A DNA stretch of 64,000 nt from Siderastrea siderea (GCA_964030785.1 OZ034971.1:39760804-39824803); one strand, 5' to 3'; shown: positions 22,171 to 33,895, counted from the first letter of the stretch. The notes: a model not told the origin generated them from the sequence alone. Numbers and translations: made by a program.

Positions 22171-24738
22171 TTAGGTGGTGACATAGTCACTGAATCTGTC
22201 CGGGGATCGGGTGGCTCTCCCCGATCTCCTTGGTGCTGTCGGTGTCTGCATTGAACTCTGATCCTCCGCTGCAACAGGGCTTGCTCCAATCTCCGGGCTG
22301 GGTGTGGCCTCTTGCCCACACATCTGCTCAAATGGTACTACTGCAGGAAGGCTTGGCTCCGCTGACTCTATAGCTGGAGTCACAAATCGCTTGACATGCT
22401 GGATGTTTCGCTTGTATTCCACACCTTGAGGTGATTTTAACTGGACCTGATCACCGTAACGTGCTGTCACCTGATATGGCTCTTTCTCGTAGTTTGGCGA
22501 CAATTTGTTCTCCTTCCTTTTCTCCAGTAACACAAGATCTCCCTCTTGTATGCCTTTCTCTGCAGCTTGGTGCTTCTTGTCAACATGGTCTGCCCCGATT
22601 TGCTTTTTCTCTGCATCATGATCTCTGGCTTGCTGATATCCCAGATTCTCAGGTTCTTCCAAATCAGCAACTTCTGGCAATTTAGTGGACATTTTCCTCC
22701 CATACAATAATTCTGCTGGGCTTTTGCCAGTCGTCACATGCGGGGTGGAACGATAAGCCAGTAGGAACTTGTTCAACTCTAACCTCCAGTCTCTCTTCTC
22801 AGCATGGGCAACTCTCATTGCTTTCAAAAGGGAACGATTTTGCCTCTCGACTTCCCCATTTGCTCTTGGCCATAGTGGGGTGGTCAACCTGTGCTTGATG
22901 CCCATTTCCTCCAAGTATCCTTCCATTTCTGCGGACACCAGGTTGGGTCCGTTGTCGGTTCTCAAGGTACTAGGTACCCCATATCTAGAGAACTGTTTAT
23001 CTAAACACTTGATAATCACTGCAGAGGTAGGAGATTTAATTACGTCAACTTCCACCCATCGGCTGAAGTAGTCCACTAGGACCAGCAAATATTCTCCCGT
23101 TGGCATGGGCCCAAGTAAGTCCAGTGCTACATCCTGCCATGGCCTTTCTGGCATCCTGGTTGTTCTCACCGGTGGGGTGATGGTCTCCTTTGTAACCAGT
23201 TGACACCCATAACACTCTCGGCACTTCTGTCCCGCATCCTTATCAATACCCGGCCACCACACCTTAGACCTCAGCCTCTCCTTCATTTTGACTATTCCCT
23301 GGTGACCCTCGTGTGCAAGCTCAACAACTCTCTGTCTCAGCACCTTGGGTATCACAATCCTCGTTCCACGCAGGATAACTTGCCCAATGAAAGTCAGTTC
23401 GTTACGCACCATGACAAATGGCCTCGGACACTTCTCCCAGTTTCCACTAACAAGGCAGTTACGCACTGCTTGCAGCTCTTCATCCTCTGCTGAGGCACTC
23501 TCTATCTCTTGAATCTTGACTGCTATAGGGACTGCTTTAAGGGCAACCATCCGAACGTGCTCATCGTCATAACGACACTTCTCTGATGCAGGGATTGTTG
23601 TCAAACGTGACAGTGCATCTGCAATATTATCTCTTGATGCAACATAGCACACCTTATAATTATAAGGCTGCAGTCTCAACACCCAGCGCTCGATACGTGC
23701 CGATGGTTTGGATCCTCTCGAGTAGATCACCTTCAGGGCCTCGTGATCTGTAACCAAATCAAAGGTTTGCAACCCGTACAGGTATAAGTTGAACCGCTCA
23801 CATGCCCACACTAGTGCCAACGCCTCTTTTTCTGTCTGACTGTGCCTCCTCTCTACACTGCTGAGGCTCCTGCTGGCGTAACAAACAGCTCGACCCACCC
23901 CATTCTTTTCCTGGACTAACACCGCACCTAGGCCCACAGGACTCGCATCGGCTATCACTCTAGTGTGTGCATCTTTGTCGAAATAGGCTAGAACAGGTGC
24001 ACTGGCTAACTGCTGTTTCAGTTTCTGAAACGCCTTTTCCTGCTCACTGCCCCATTCAAAGGGTACTCCTTGCCTGGAAATCGCCCGTAGGGGCTCTGCA
24101 ATGGTCGCGAAGTTGGGAATAAAACGTGCACTGAAGCCAACCATCCCCAGGAAGCTTCTAACCTCTGTTGGCGTTGTTGGGCGGCTCGACTCAAGCACGG
24201 CACGAACTCTCTCTTCTGTTGGGCCAATACCGTACTTTGATACTAGGAGCCCCATGAAGACCACCTTGTCCATTCGGAATTGACATTTCTCTGCGTTGAG
24301 GGTTAGGTTCTTCTCCTCCAATCTCTGCATCAATCTATGGAGATTCCTGTCATGCTCCTCATTGTTCTTGCCATGTACTATCAAGTCATCTGCAATATTC
24401 TGAACTCCGCCAATATCTGATATCACTTGCGTTACTATCTGCTGGTACTTCTCGGGTGCAGAGTTTACTCCGAAGCTCAATCTCTTGTACCTGAATAGTC
24501 CATCATGTGTGGCAAATGTGGTTATGTCTCGGGAGCCCTCATCTAACTCTATCTGATGAAATCCAAGACGGAGGTCCAATTTCGAAAACACTGTACTGCC
24601 ATTGAGGTTCTCTAACGCTTCATCCACAGTTGGTATAGGAATCCTTTCGCGAATAATAGCTGCATTTGCCTTTCTCATGTCCACACACAACCTGATATCC
24701 CCTGATGCCTTCGGCGCAATCACCACCGGACTAATCCA
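22171..24738 (-). CDS. Gypsy pol, RT to integrase (downstream of nested insertion)
   Basis: Main part of the polyprotein, about 855 codons, in the same frame as the part before the nested insertion. The reverse transcriptase shows SKLDLRLGFHQIEL (motif A, Asp near residue 51 of the longest open frame) and IADDLIVHG (catalytic ADD near 112-114). RNase H shows VIADASPVGLGAVLVQ. The integrase follows with an HHCC zinc finger (HEGHQG...CRECYGCQ) and a DDE core at DLLGPMPTGEYLLVLVD, LRTDNGPNLVS and ANGEVERQN. The C-terminus is Pro/Ser-rich. All catalytic residues I can check are present. The codon at the insertion boundary (TGG, 24736-24738) is duplicated on both sides of the nested MITE. Alone, this part has no ATG at its beginning. 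Confidence 0.93.
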   Translation of the reverse strand, partial: WISPVVIAPKASGDIRLCVDMRKANAAIIRERIPIPTVDEALENLNGSTVFSKLDLRLGFHQIELDEGSRDITTFATHDGLFRYKRLSFGVNSAPEKYQQIVTQVISDIGGVQNIADDLIVHGKNNEEHDRNLHRLMQRLEEKNLTLNAEKCQFRMDKVVFMGLLVSKYGIGPTEERVRAVLESSRPTTPTEVRSFLGMVGFSARFIPNFATIAEPLRAISRQGVPFEWGSEQEKAFQKLKQQLASAPVLAYFDKDAHTRVIADASPVGLGAVLVQEKNGVGRAVCYASRSLSSVERRHSQTEKEALALVWACERFNLYLYGLQTFDLVTDHEALKVIYSRGSKPSARIERWVLRLQPYNYKVCYVASRDNIADALSRLTTIPASEKCRYDDEHVRMVALKAVPIAVKIQEIESASAEDEELQAVRNCLVSGNWEKCPRPFVMVRNELTFIGQVILRGTRIVIPKVLRQRVVELAHEGHQGIVKMKERLRSKVWWPGIDKDAGQKCRECYGCQLVTKETITPPVRTTRMPERPWQDVALDLLGPMPTGEYLLVLVDYFSRWVEVDVIKSPTSAVIIKCLDKQFSRYGVPSTLRTDNGPNLVSAEMEGYLEEMGIKHRLTTPLWPRANGEVERQNRSLLKAMRVAHAEKRDWRLELNKFLLAYRSTPHVTTGKSPAELLYGRKMSTKLPEVADLEEPENLGYQQARDHDAEKKQIGADHVDKKHQAAEKGIQEGDLVLLEKRKENKLSPNYEKEPYQVTARYGDQVQLKSPQGVEYKRNIQHVKRFVTPAIESAEPSLPAVVPFEQMCGQEATPSPEIGASPVAAEDQSSMQTPTAPRRSGRATRSPDRFSDYVTT

Positions 24739-25835
24739 TTACGGTTTCGCGCCCCATGAACTGCGTCGCCCGAAAAATGTGGGGTATCCATGATGCTGTG
24801 CGCGCTCACAAAGCGCACCGCCATTTTCGGGTCTCTTTGACTTCAATACAGAATATTCCCAAAAGGGATTTATAGGGCTGTCATTCCCGTCCGTGAAAAG
24901 ACAATAGGAGTAATTGCTATTGTGGAAATGTGCGGAAAATGCTCTCACTTTAGATTAACGCTGGCTGTAGAGGAAACGAAAATTGCTCAACCAGAAACAT
25001 GCGAAAAATATTTCGTTACAAAGAAAACTTTGAGCGACTACCGCGTGGGAATACACTTAAGCTTACACGAGTCGTGTGGAAATCTACACAGACATCTGCC
25101 GTTGTCTGTTTAAACAAGAAATTTTCTTTACGTGTTCGCGTACAGTATTAAAAAAGAGAGGTTTCGATAATCCGAGTTTTTGTGGAGGCTGAGTTCCGGG
25201 ATCTTTTGCCGGCCGGCGCCATTTGTCATCTTAGTTGTTTACTTGCGAGGCCACGCAGATCCGTGTCAGAATTTCTGTAGTTTTCGAAGGTCACTGTTTT
25301 AGTCCGCTCAAACCTTCGCTCGCAGTGTCTGGTATAGTTTGCCGTCAAGTATTTGGATACCTAAAGGATTTTGACGAAAAGATGAGAAAAAAAATTTCAG
25401 ATATTTTGAACCGATTACGTACAAATATGCTTTGCCCGCTGTTCTGTTACTTTCGGCGGTTGCGTTTTAATAATCGATTGATCGTTTGCCTGTTTTCCTA
25501 ATAGTTTACTCGTTTATTCTAACCGATTTTTAATAATCTACGGACTTTACACGACATGTTCATACTGCTTTCACGTTTATGTTAATTTCAGGTGTGAATT
25601 ATTTTTAACAATAGAGGTTAAACCGCGATGGCCTTTCTAATTACGGGCCTTGTTTCTCGATGAATAGGTCGATGATTCGAACGCTGAGAGCAGAAACAAT
25701 AGTTACGACATTGACATACACTCGGGACTTAAATGATTGACAGCTCAGCATCTTGTTACGCATGCCCTGTACGTTTTTTTACAAGCTAATTTGCATGTTC
25801 GATCGACGTGTTTCATGGGGCGCAAAACCGTAATG
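24739..25835. mobile_element. 1.1-kb MITE nested in Gypsy pol
   Basis: Inverted ends TTACGGTTTCGCGCCCC and TTACGGTTTTGCGCCCC lie in the middle of an otherwise continuous pol frame. CCA flanks it at 24736-24738 and 25836-25838, suggesting a 3-bp duplication with a two-base asymmetry (ends TTACGG versus CATTACGG); a shorter duplication with symmetric CATTACGG ends is an alternative. The interior is non-coding with short frames only. Superfamily not assigned. Confidence 0.85.
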
Positions 25836-27320
25836 CCACGACGTCGGCCCATCTACCCGCTCCACAATATCCTTAGCAATGAGGTCTTCTACCTTCGCCG
25901 TTACTTTCTTTCGCAGTGCAAATGGAACACGCCTTGGCTTCTGAGCTATTGGTGTCACATCTGGGTCAACATTTAATTTCAACTGGTAGTCCTTAAGTTT
26001 ACCGACACCCACAAACACTTTTGGGTACTTAGCCTGAAGAGCTGGGGCTAGGTCCTCCCCGACAACATTGCATTGCACCGATCCACCACTGGCACCCAAA
26101 CCGATTCGTAGCAGACCCAGGTCCCTTGAAGTTTCATGGCCCAGCAGACACCTTCCAGTCTTGGTCACCACTAAGTGTGAATTTATCTTCTTGTCACCCG
26201 CTGAGATCTCAACTCCAACCTGACCGATTACTTCTAACTCCTTTCCACCATACGCATACAACCGCTTGTGGCAATCTTCCATCTTCGCAGTAAGGCCTTG
26301 TGCCTTAAGTTCCTCATATTGTTTCATTCCTATGAGGTTGCTTACCGAGCCAGAGTCAATAAGAACCCTTGTTGTAATGCCACTAACACTTACTTCTACT
26401 ACGGGTTCTTTAAAACTGATTACATTGCATGTTTCCTCTCTATTTTCAGTCACTGCGAATGCAAAAGCACAGTCCTCCTCACTATCGGATACCTCTTGAT
26501 CACCCACAAAGTTAGCATTGTGACTCGGGCGTCGCTGATTTGTTTTACTTTTGCTTCCACAACTATCACTCTTTCCCTGACAACACAAAGCAAAATGGCC
26601 ATACCTTCCACATTTTGCACATTTCTTTCCTTTTGCTGGGCAGTTCCAGTCCCTTGCCAGATGCCCCTCTCTTCCACAATTGTAGCACTTTCTGCTTTTC
26701 TCATCCCCTTTTCCTTGTCTTGTCTTGACTGCATTGACACTGTCTTCCACTACTTGCGGTGTCGGTGGGCTCACCGTCATGTTTGTTGCCTGTCGCCCCG
26801 CCGCTTCCCACGCACGAGCTGTATCTAACGCCTCTTCCAGTGTAATATTCCTTTGTTCCAACAGTTTTCTCTTGAGTTCAAAATCCGTTAACTTCTCGAT
26901 CAGCTGGTCCCTCAAATTGTCGTTCAAACTCGTTCCAAAATTGCAGTGTCGGGCCTGTTTTCTTAGCCGAACCATAAACTGGTCAGCAGTCTCTCCATCT
27001 TGTGGTGTAAGTTGGCGAAAAACATGGCGTTCGTAGGGAATGTTCTCCTCGACTCGAAAGTAGGAGTCCAGCTTGCGAATGGCAATTTTGTAAGCATTGT
27101 CACCCTCCTCTGGGACAGGGCCAGGGTCTTGTAGATCTTCAAATATGTCTTGTACTTCCATCCCGGCGAAATGCAAGAGTTGAGATGTCTTCTTACGAAC
27201 ATTTTCGATGCCCTTTCCCTCGGCATAATATTCGAACGCGCGCTTCCATTTACGCCACCTCTCTGCGACTTGCGAAGCCGGTCCGGTTAAATCCAATGGC
27301 GGTAAGTGCCTCTCAGTCAT
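25836..27320 (-). CDS. Gypsy gag-protease and start of RT
   Basis: Begins with ATG at 27318-27320, only 23 nt after the 5' LTR, and runs 495 codons to the nested insertion. Residues about 1-190 form the gag capsid-like region. Two zinc knuckles follow: CYNCGREGHLARDWNC (about 212-227), in which the expected last Cys position is Trp, and the regular CAKCGRYGHFALCC (234-247). The aspartic protease active site is IDSGS near residue 322. The RT N-terminus begins near 440 (KPRRVPFALRKKV). Gag and pol share one frame without a stop. After codon 495 the reading runs into the MITE and ends within about 20 residues. Confidence 0.93.
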
Positions 27321-27343
27321 ATTTGGACCATCTTCGTCGCCAA

Positions 27344-27505
27344 TGTAGTATTCTTAAAGGCCACAAAGGCCAGCAACTCGATCACACAAAGTAGCACTTC
27401 CACATACGCACTAAGCATCTCCAGAACGCTCCTTCGCTAGACACGTGACCACAGTTTCCCGCACTGTGGGAGTCCCGGATGTCTATACAAATGTGTAACA
27501 CTACA
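27344..27505 (-). repeat. Gypsy 5' LTR
   Basis: 162 bp, identical to the 3' LTR. Carries promoter and polyadenylation signals by role; no specific TATA box is claimed. Confidence 0.95.
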
Positions 27506-27510
27506 CTTAT

Positions 27511-29943
27511 AGTGGTACCAAAATTGTAGTTTAAATCCTGAACGTACAATGTACAATCACTACGGTCACTTTAAATAACAGACCACCCCCCCCCCCGATT
27601 GCTAATCTAGGATGTCAGTTATACAGGGTGTGTTTAGCTTAATCACTCCTGTCACTTTTAAACAAATAGTTCCCCACACCCCTCCTTCCAAAAAATGATA
27701 TTATTAAACAATTCTTCCACAAGGAACTACTTCATTGGATAATTAGTGAAAAATAAACAACTCCTATCAAACAGGTGCAATACAAATAATTATTGTTTTA
27801 TTAAATTGTTGTTGATTTTTTGTCTTTAAATTTTTTGGACAAATGTTTGTTTTACGGATAAGCTTTTGAATGCTGTGGCACCTGACATAGCATTCATTGA
27901 GGCAAAAAGCAAGGTTATTCACAGAATGATAAAGTGTGTGCAGCGTTCCAATGATGGACTGCTTTCAACCCTTTCAGGATAGTCGAGAGCGAGACTGTAG
28001 CGAGGAGGAAAGACAACAAGAGACTGTTCCCCCTCGGCTCTTGGATCCAGGTTTTACTTTCTTCGCTTTTTTTTTCTCACTTTCAGCTATCCAGAAAGGG
28101 ACTGCTAGAAGTTTAATCAAATGAGAAAACTAGATTTAGAGTTTTTAAACAACATATAATTTAAAAACTTGTGACCTACGGTAAATAAGCTAAGAAGGTA
28201 ATCTATTATTTACAAAAAAGACCGGTGTTTAAACTTCAGTAATACTATAAACTGCTTAAAATATAATGTTCACGCAAAAGTGAATTAAATGTTTGTCATG
28301 GTCTCGATGAGTTCTTTTGGCCAAAGCCACAGTTCACATGCATCTAATAATTCTCTTACTACAGCTGTACAAACTATATAAAGTATCAGTAACTTATTAA
28401 GTGATACTGTATTGCCAACTAATTACACTGTAATTGACAAGGAAAATAAGTGATGATATTCTTTTCTGAATCATTGTTAACAAGACGTCGAAATAGACTA
28501 GTAACAGCCAGGCTACTTTCAATCCCCTATGATGCTCCCCTTCCCCATGGCCAGTCAGCCCCCAAGGAAAAAACATAGATTATCCACATTATGTTGGACA
28601 GGTCACATAACTAGTTTTTCCTTAACAGCATATTTTAGGAGGAATTGTTGACATCCCTCACTGATCTTACAAAAATATTAGAGCATGACAAAGTTTAATG
28701 TTATGTATGAATCCAAACATTTTTTAGCCTGGATGTCAAAAACAGACTGTAAAAGTCAATCTACGTAATGTGTATATTCAGTATTTCGAATATTTTAAAT
28801 CCATTCTCCAAAATCACATGAGAGACCGAATGAACTCTTCAAAATGACAAAGAAGAACTTGACAATTCCTGCAAGATTTTGAATTCCCACAGAAATTTAT
28901 AGAAATTGAATCAGGCTAGTATTTCAAATCGATTGTAAATTTATTTTTTATTTTAAGTTTGCCACAACCAGTTGAAACCATAGTTTGTATGTTGATGTCA
29001 AAACAGCATAAAAGTGAAGACACTTACAAAAATGACTTCTTAACTTTATTGCCTCAGTCAGTGACCTGAAAGCGGAGATTTCTCACACAATTCCGCTTAG
29101 GCGGGATAAAGAGAAATAGGAGATATTAATTAAAACAACATATACAAGCTTTAGAGCTAAATAATACGGTATTACACCTTTATGTAAATAATAAGCATGA
29201 GAAAAAATTATCTATCATAGAAATGGCAAACAATTTACAAATGGCAAACAATTTACAAATAAACAACACAAAATTGACTGCTCTGACAAGGGTCTAATTT
29301 TTTTTGGCTCCTGTGTTCTCACTTGAACACAAAAGCAGTTCAGGACGAAACATTTCTTTTTGAAAACACAGGGAGCATTTTGATTTTTAACACTCTGTGG
29401 GCAGTGAAGCATAAGAAAGAACAACAAATCTGAAACTGGAGAAGCTGAAAGTTTTAATTGACTTCATTTGAAAAGTAAATGTGTATCATGTTTTTAACCT
29501 CTCCAAAATAGACAATTGCCAGTTAAAGTACAATTCAAAATGACAAATAAAGAACACAAGCTGAGGAAATCTTTTACAAATTCATTTAAAGCTTGATATC
29601 AAATTATTTTTACCCAAACAATAACAGTCTGTCAGAAGTCTGTAAGGTTAAGCTAAGGCTAGTTCATTATAACAACACCTGCAAAAAACATGGCGGAAGA
29701 TTTTTAAAGGGTGCACTTAATTTGTTCGGTCTTTTATAATATGAGTTTTAGACACAAAACTGCAATATTTAAACTGTATGAATTTCTGTGATCTTTTTTT
29801 GTTTTTGTTTTATAGTGCATTCCAACAGCAATGATTGTGATATGCAACTGCTGTAAAAATACATTTAAGCTTACTTTACTGTGATGCTATTTAACTTATT
29901 GTCTTCTTGTTCTTGCGCTATAAAATTTAACACATGATGAGTT
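27511..29943. other. Spacer downstream of gene 2
   Basis: AT-rich, collinear with 56845-59308 downstream of gene 3. No gene supported; only short frames. It would contain the 3' untranslated region of gene 2. Confidence 0.55.
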
Positions 29944-31611
29944 TTAAATAACAATTACCTTGCCATTGCGATGCACATCTCCTACAGCTACAGCAATGTG
30001 TCCCTCCATGGTCACTGTAATCCCTCTAAGCCGCTCAATCCTTTCTTCATCGAGTGAAATGGCTCGCACAAACTCGCCATCTTTAGTGTATATATCCACT
30101 CGTAGGTGGTCTGTTCCTCGTTCTTCACAAGCGATGACGACATGTTCACCTGCAGGGTGGGAAGCCATTGGATGGTGATATCCTTTGGTGTTAATGTTGA
30201 ACTTGTTCAGCTGTGTTCCATCCTCGGTGAATACGTGAACACTGGAATCTTGTTTGTCAAGCACCATCACACTGCCGTCAGGGACCGTAGTAATGTCCCT
30301 TGCATTCTTCAATATTCCTTCTCCAAAGCTACAGACATATCCTCCGTCATGGTTGAACACATCAACAACACGTTTGTGTTCATCAATCAGCCTCAATACC
30401 AGCACTTTGTTGCTGCTAACTGTCAGTCTGCAGCCCCCTCTCACAGGAAACTTGTTCAGCCGGTCACCACTGTTCTGGTACACATGCACTTCTCGCTCCC
30501 ATCTCTCAGCCCCAGGCTTCTTCAGTCTGACCAGTACATAGATGTTACTGCTGTTCAGGTTAGTGGCGACATCAAGAATATCTATAAACTCTGTATCGGC
30601 GTCATCAATTTGAGGTTTAAAACTGTGAAGAAACTTTCCGCTGCTACTAAACACCTTGACTGTTTTATCCATTTTGTCTGCTATGATAAACTGTCCGTCG
30701 GTGTTTGTAGCGATACCCATCGGCAGCTTCAGCTTGTGCTCCTTTTCACCCTCCTGACCAAATGACCATGGTGTAACACAGCAGTGTTCCATGCCTTGTT
30801 CCTGCAATACTTTAGCAACGCTTGCGTCACGGAGCGGGTCGACTTTCTTTTCTTCAGTGTCAACACATGGCCAGTTGTTTGCAGACAACTCTTTTTTGCC
30901 CAAATTGGTCATAAGCGTGACATCGTAGATGACGCGATTCACGTGACAAACAGTGGAAATGATTTTCCTTCGTTCATCTTTACTAAGTCGAGCCCAGAAG
31001 CCTTTCTTAAGCTCGACAGTAAAACATTCCTTAACAGCTGACAGACAGTGTAGTTCTTCAATGCACACTCTACACGCTGATAATGCATCTTCAGGATTGT
31101 CTACCGTCTCCAGTATTGTCGCCATAACTCGATATTGCATGGCTAATACGCGGTCAGACAATTCTAAAGCTTGATTAGCGAAGGCCTCTGTTGCTTTTTC
31201 ACGAGCACGTTCAAACCTTTTCTTCGCGTTGGCCAGCGTTCTCGTAGCTGATTCATCCAGGTCAGTAAGATCCAACATTCTTATTCCTTGAGCAAGTGAA
31301 ACTGCTTTAGCGCTATCTGTTGCAGCTGCTTGTGCTGTCGCCGCACCGCACTCGCTTCTGGGACTTGCCTTTTGAAATACTTCATACAATAACTCGATTC
31401 CTTCCTTGAAAAAGCTCATGCTAGCTGACAAATCCTTTCTTGCTAATCCGTCTAACTTCGACTTGATGTTGTCGATTTCTCGCACGATCAAGCCACGGAA
31501 TTTCTGATCGATCACATCACCTTCTTTCAGTCTTTCTGCCGCTACGTCTCTTACTTTATTCACGAGCAGGCCGATAGTGGCTTTAAACACAGCTGTTACA
31601 ATGGAAGACAT
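29944..31611 (-). CDS. NHL-family gene 2 (helical N-terminus plus six-bladed propeller)
   Basis: Complete single-exon frame of 555 residues. Residues 1-290 are mostly helical, with FRGLIVREIDNIKSKLDGLA at about 38-57, a coiled-coil-prone Ala/Lys/Glu stretch near 115-150, and ERRKIISTVCHVNRVIYD. Residues 297-555 form six NHL-type blades, each a GI/DITT core followed by V(K/H)VF and SGKFLHSF-like turns. Examples are PMGIATNTDGQFIIAD, ARDITTVPDGSVMVLD and LRGITVTMEGHIAVAV. There is no RING, B-box, transmembrane segment or signal peptide, so it is likely cytoplasmic. NHL propellers in TRIM-NHL proteins bind RNA or proteins; the role here is unknown. The 5' half and upstream DNA match gene 1; the 3' half and downstream DNA match gene 3, so the gene appears recombinant with the switch near 30780-30800. 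Confidence 0.9.
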   Translation of the reverse strand: MSSIVTAVFKATIGLLVNKVRDVAAERLKEGDVIDQKFRGLIVREIDNIKSKLDGLARKDLSASMSFFKEGIELLYEVFQKASPRSECGAATAQAAATDSAKAVSLAQGIRMLDLTDLDESATRTLANAKKRFERAREKATEAFANQALELSDRVLAMQYRVMATILETVDNPEDALSACRVCIEELHCLSAVKECFTVELKKGFWARLSKDERRKIISTVCHVNRVIYDVTLMTNLGKKELSANNWPCVDTEEKKVDPLRDASVAKVLQEQGMEHCCVTPWSFGQEGEKEHKLKLPMGIATNTDGQFIIADKMDKTVKVFSSSGKFLHSFKPQIDDADTEFIDILDVATNLNSSNIYVLVRLKKPGAERWEREVHVYQNSGDRLNKFPVRGGCRLTVSSNKVLVLRLIDEHKRVVDVFNHDGGYVCSFGEGILKNARDITTVPDGSVMVLDKQDSSVHVFTEDGTQLNKFNINTKGYHHPMASHPAGEHVVIACEERGTDHLRVDIYTKDGEFVRAISLDEERIERLRGITVTMEGHIAVAVGDVHRNGKVIVI

Positions 31612-33895
31612 GACTTCTAGAGTGAAAACTAATCAACACTGCTGTATTTTCGAATTAACAGAGCTAATGATCAAAGTGTGGGCGTTGTTTTTAAATAGAC
31701 AGGAAAAGATTCCACAAATTATTGCCTAAAAAGGAGACTGCAAACAAAGATCTAAATGATGTAGTTCAGTGGCTCACAAAAGAAAAGAAAGTGCTTTTCA
31801 CTAACCCAGTGCCATCAGGATTTGGAAAAAAGGAGCGAATTAAATAAAAGTGGAAACTTTGTTTCAAGTACTAAGACAATAGTTGTCAAAAGATTGATTT
31901 ATTTGTTTTCTGTAAGGTTGAAGCCGGGCTTAAAAGGTGTGTTAATTAGCTTGTCCTATATAAAGACTGTATTAAACGTTGCATAATTCTTTCTTAAATG
32001 AATTTTCATTCAGTTATTGAAAGATTTAAATCGAAATTATCTTCAGTACCTAATTATTTAACTTATTTCCGAACGACCAATTAAAAACTAATACCCAACA
32101 ACTCTGTAAAACTCTATTTAATGAAAGAGCTCGGATTACACTGCTCTTCAACAGGGTATGGCGAAGCAGACTATACCGGAAGGCAAGCCTACATAGTTCC
32201 CCGCCAGTGACATCGTTCCCACAGTTTTTTTTTCTGAGGGAAAAAGACGTAACTGCCGGAAAATTAACATATTTTTACTTAATGAAACTCATTCTTAACT
32301 CCCTATAACCCTGAAACAGTTTTTCAGTTGTTTCCGTGATATATATCCTGTTAATATTCGATGTGAGGTTTAATAGGTGTAGTTGTTTCACTGTGATTTC
32401 AACCAAAACACGTCAGACACCCTTCACGTTCTTCAGCTTTAAAGGTGCCGGTCTGTTTCTCCGTGAGTGAACGCATTGTTAGGGCATTAAAATACAACGG
32501 TTTTACTTTAGTTTCATGACATGCCAAGACAGATAATTATTGAAGCCGCTTTTTTGCCTACAGCGTTAATTAATTCTTTTTAATTGTGGAGGGTACCATG
32601 CCAGTCAAAACACATAAAATACTCTCCGAGCCGCCAACAATCAAGAGCACCGTCAGTTTCTGCTTGAGTGAACAAACTGCTGGAGCTTCTATACGTTGTA
32701 GCTTTTATAAATGAAAGCTACAGTATTTAGAAATCAAGGCAATTGATTAGTAAGTGTTTTCTGTTTTTATAGTGCTTGTTTGAAGTCTCTTTTTACTTTA
32801 TAAAGCGTTTATTAAATCTTTGTTTGTTTCAAAAGTAAAACGAATGACGCACGAGTAATGCTTAAAACTCCATTAGTGACCTAACACATTGAAGTCTCCT
32901 GACCCGTAACTAGGTGTTGCGTCAAATATATTGGGCTTGTTTTTCTGCAGGAAATTGTTTGGATAATCATTCTTCCATATGGTTTGTATTTTCTCAGAGA
33001 TTCCTTTCGTTTGAAACAGTAATTTAATATTTATATAATCGTACGCCCAACAACATTGCCCACCGTCGACGTACTGTGCGCAACGCTACGCTCAACATTG
33101 CGCTCAATTTCAAAATTGCATTGTATTCTCACCCCTGCAATTTTGCACGTAACAATTTTACAGAGGAATAAAATGATATAGAATCAGGAGATAAATACTC
33201 TACGAGTTCACTGGGCACAATGTTACACTGTATGTCCTTGATAAACACCAAAAAATATACCACAACCAAACAAAGAAACGATTGACTTATGAGTACGCAA
33301 ATAAGACTCGTTGGAAACATGCACAAAACAACCCCGAACGAGTCGGAGAAACCTTAGTCAATAAACGCGGTAGGTTGATTTTTAGCCCTTCATATGCTGA
33401 AGAAAAACAAGGAAAGATCAAGTTTTTTCAACATTTTTCCATTCACGACTGGGTTTCAGTTTGATTATCAACAGTCGCCCTCTCGTTCCTCATTCAGCGA
33501 AATTCCTTCAAGCAAACTCTAGCTCTGTACAAATGTTTCTCCTACCAACGGGCAACTTAGAAGCTGAGTAACAAATGTACGGAGTTCACACAACTCTGTT
33601 GCAGCTTGTGAATAGGTTTTCAGGTGAGGTGAGGAATGGGGTAAGGGGCCGGAGAGTGATACTGGAGGGGAGGAGGCAATTCGACAGCACAGTCCGGTTC
33701 ATGGCTCATAGTTGTTTGTAGGCGTATAAGTGTACCTAGTCGCTGCTATATGCCATCTGAACACTGTTTACAGAACACACCTTTAACTATTTGGGTTGGC
33801 GAGAATGAAATTGATTTTGTTAAACCCCGCCTGAACTTTGTTTGAATAGCCGGCCCTTAAAGGCCTTAAAGTATGACTGGTTGCTATGTTAACCG
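31612..33895. other. Gene 2 upstream spacer (unit B)
   Basis: Near-identical to 889-3170. No gene or clear promoter motif is supported beyond that conservation. Confidence 0.6.

Larger units (their letters stand above)
21829..27505 (-). mobile_element. Gypsy (Ty3-type) LTR retrotransposon, unit A only
   Basis: LTRs of 162 bp (21829-21990 and 27344-27505) are identical by eye and run TGTAG...CTACA. The target duplication CTTAT lies at 21824-21828 and 27506-27510, and unit B has one CTTAT (56840-56844). On the minus strand the order is 5' LTR, candidate primer site TGGCGACGAAGATGG immediately after the LTR, gag-protease-RT-RNase H-integrase, then a purine tract GAGGAAAGAGAGAGA directly before the 3' LTR. 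Integrase after RNase H defines the Gypsy order. There is no envelope gene. Pol is split by a 1.1-kb MITE at 24739-25835, so this copy is not autonomous. Confidence 0.95.
1..30790. repeat. Tandem segmental duplication, unit A
   Basis: From inside gene 1 to inside gene 2. Collinear and near-identical to unit B apart from insertions unique to one unit. The right boundary is placed near 30780-30800, because gene 2 resembles gene 3 downstream of it (shared TGTAACAC, missing from gene 1) and gene 1 upstream of it. Confidence 0.9.

Noticed and set aside
26268..26828. 186-codon plus-strand frame
   Set aside because: Antisense to Gypsy gag, whose zinc knuckles and protease identify the real strand.
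30106..30765. 219-codon plus-strand frame
   Set aside because: Antisense shadow of the NHL propeller of gene 2; a corresponding frame over gene 3 breaks at its indels.
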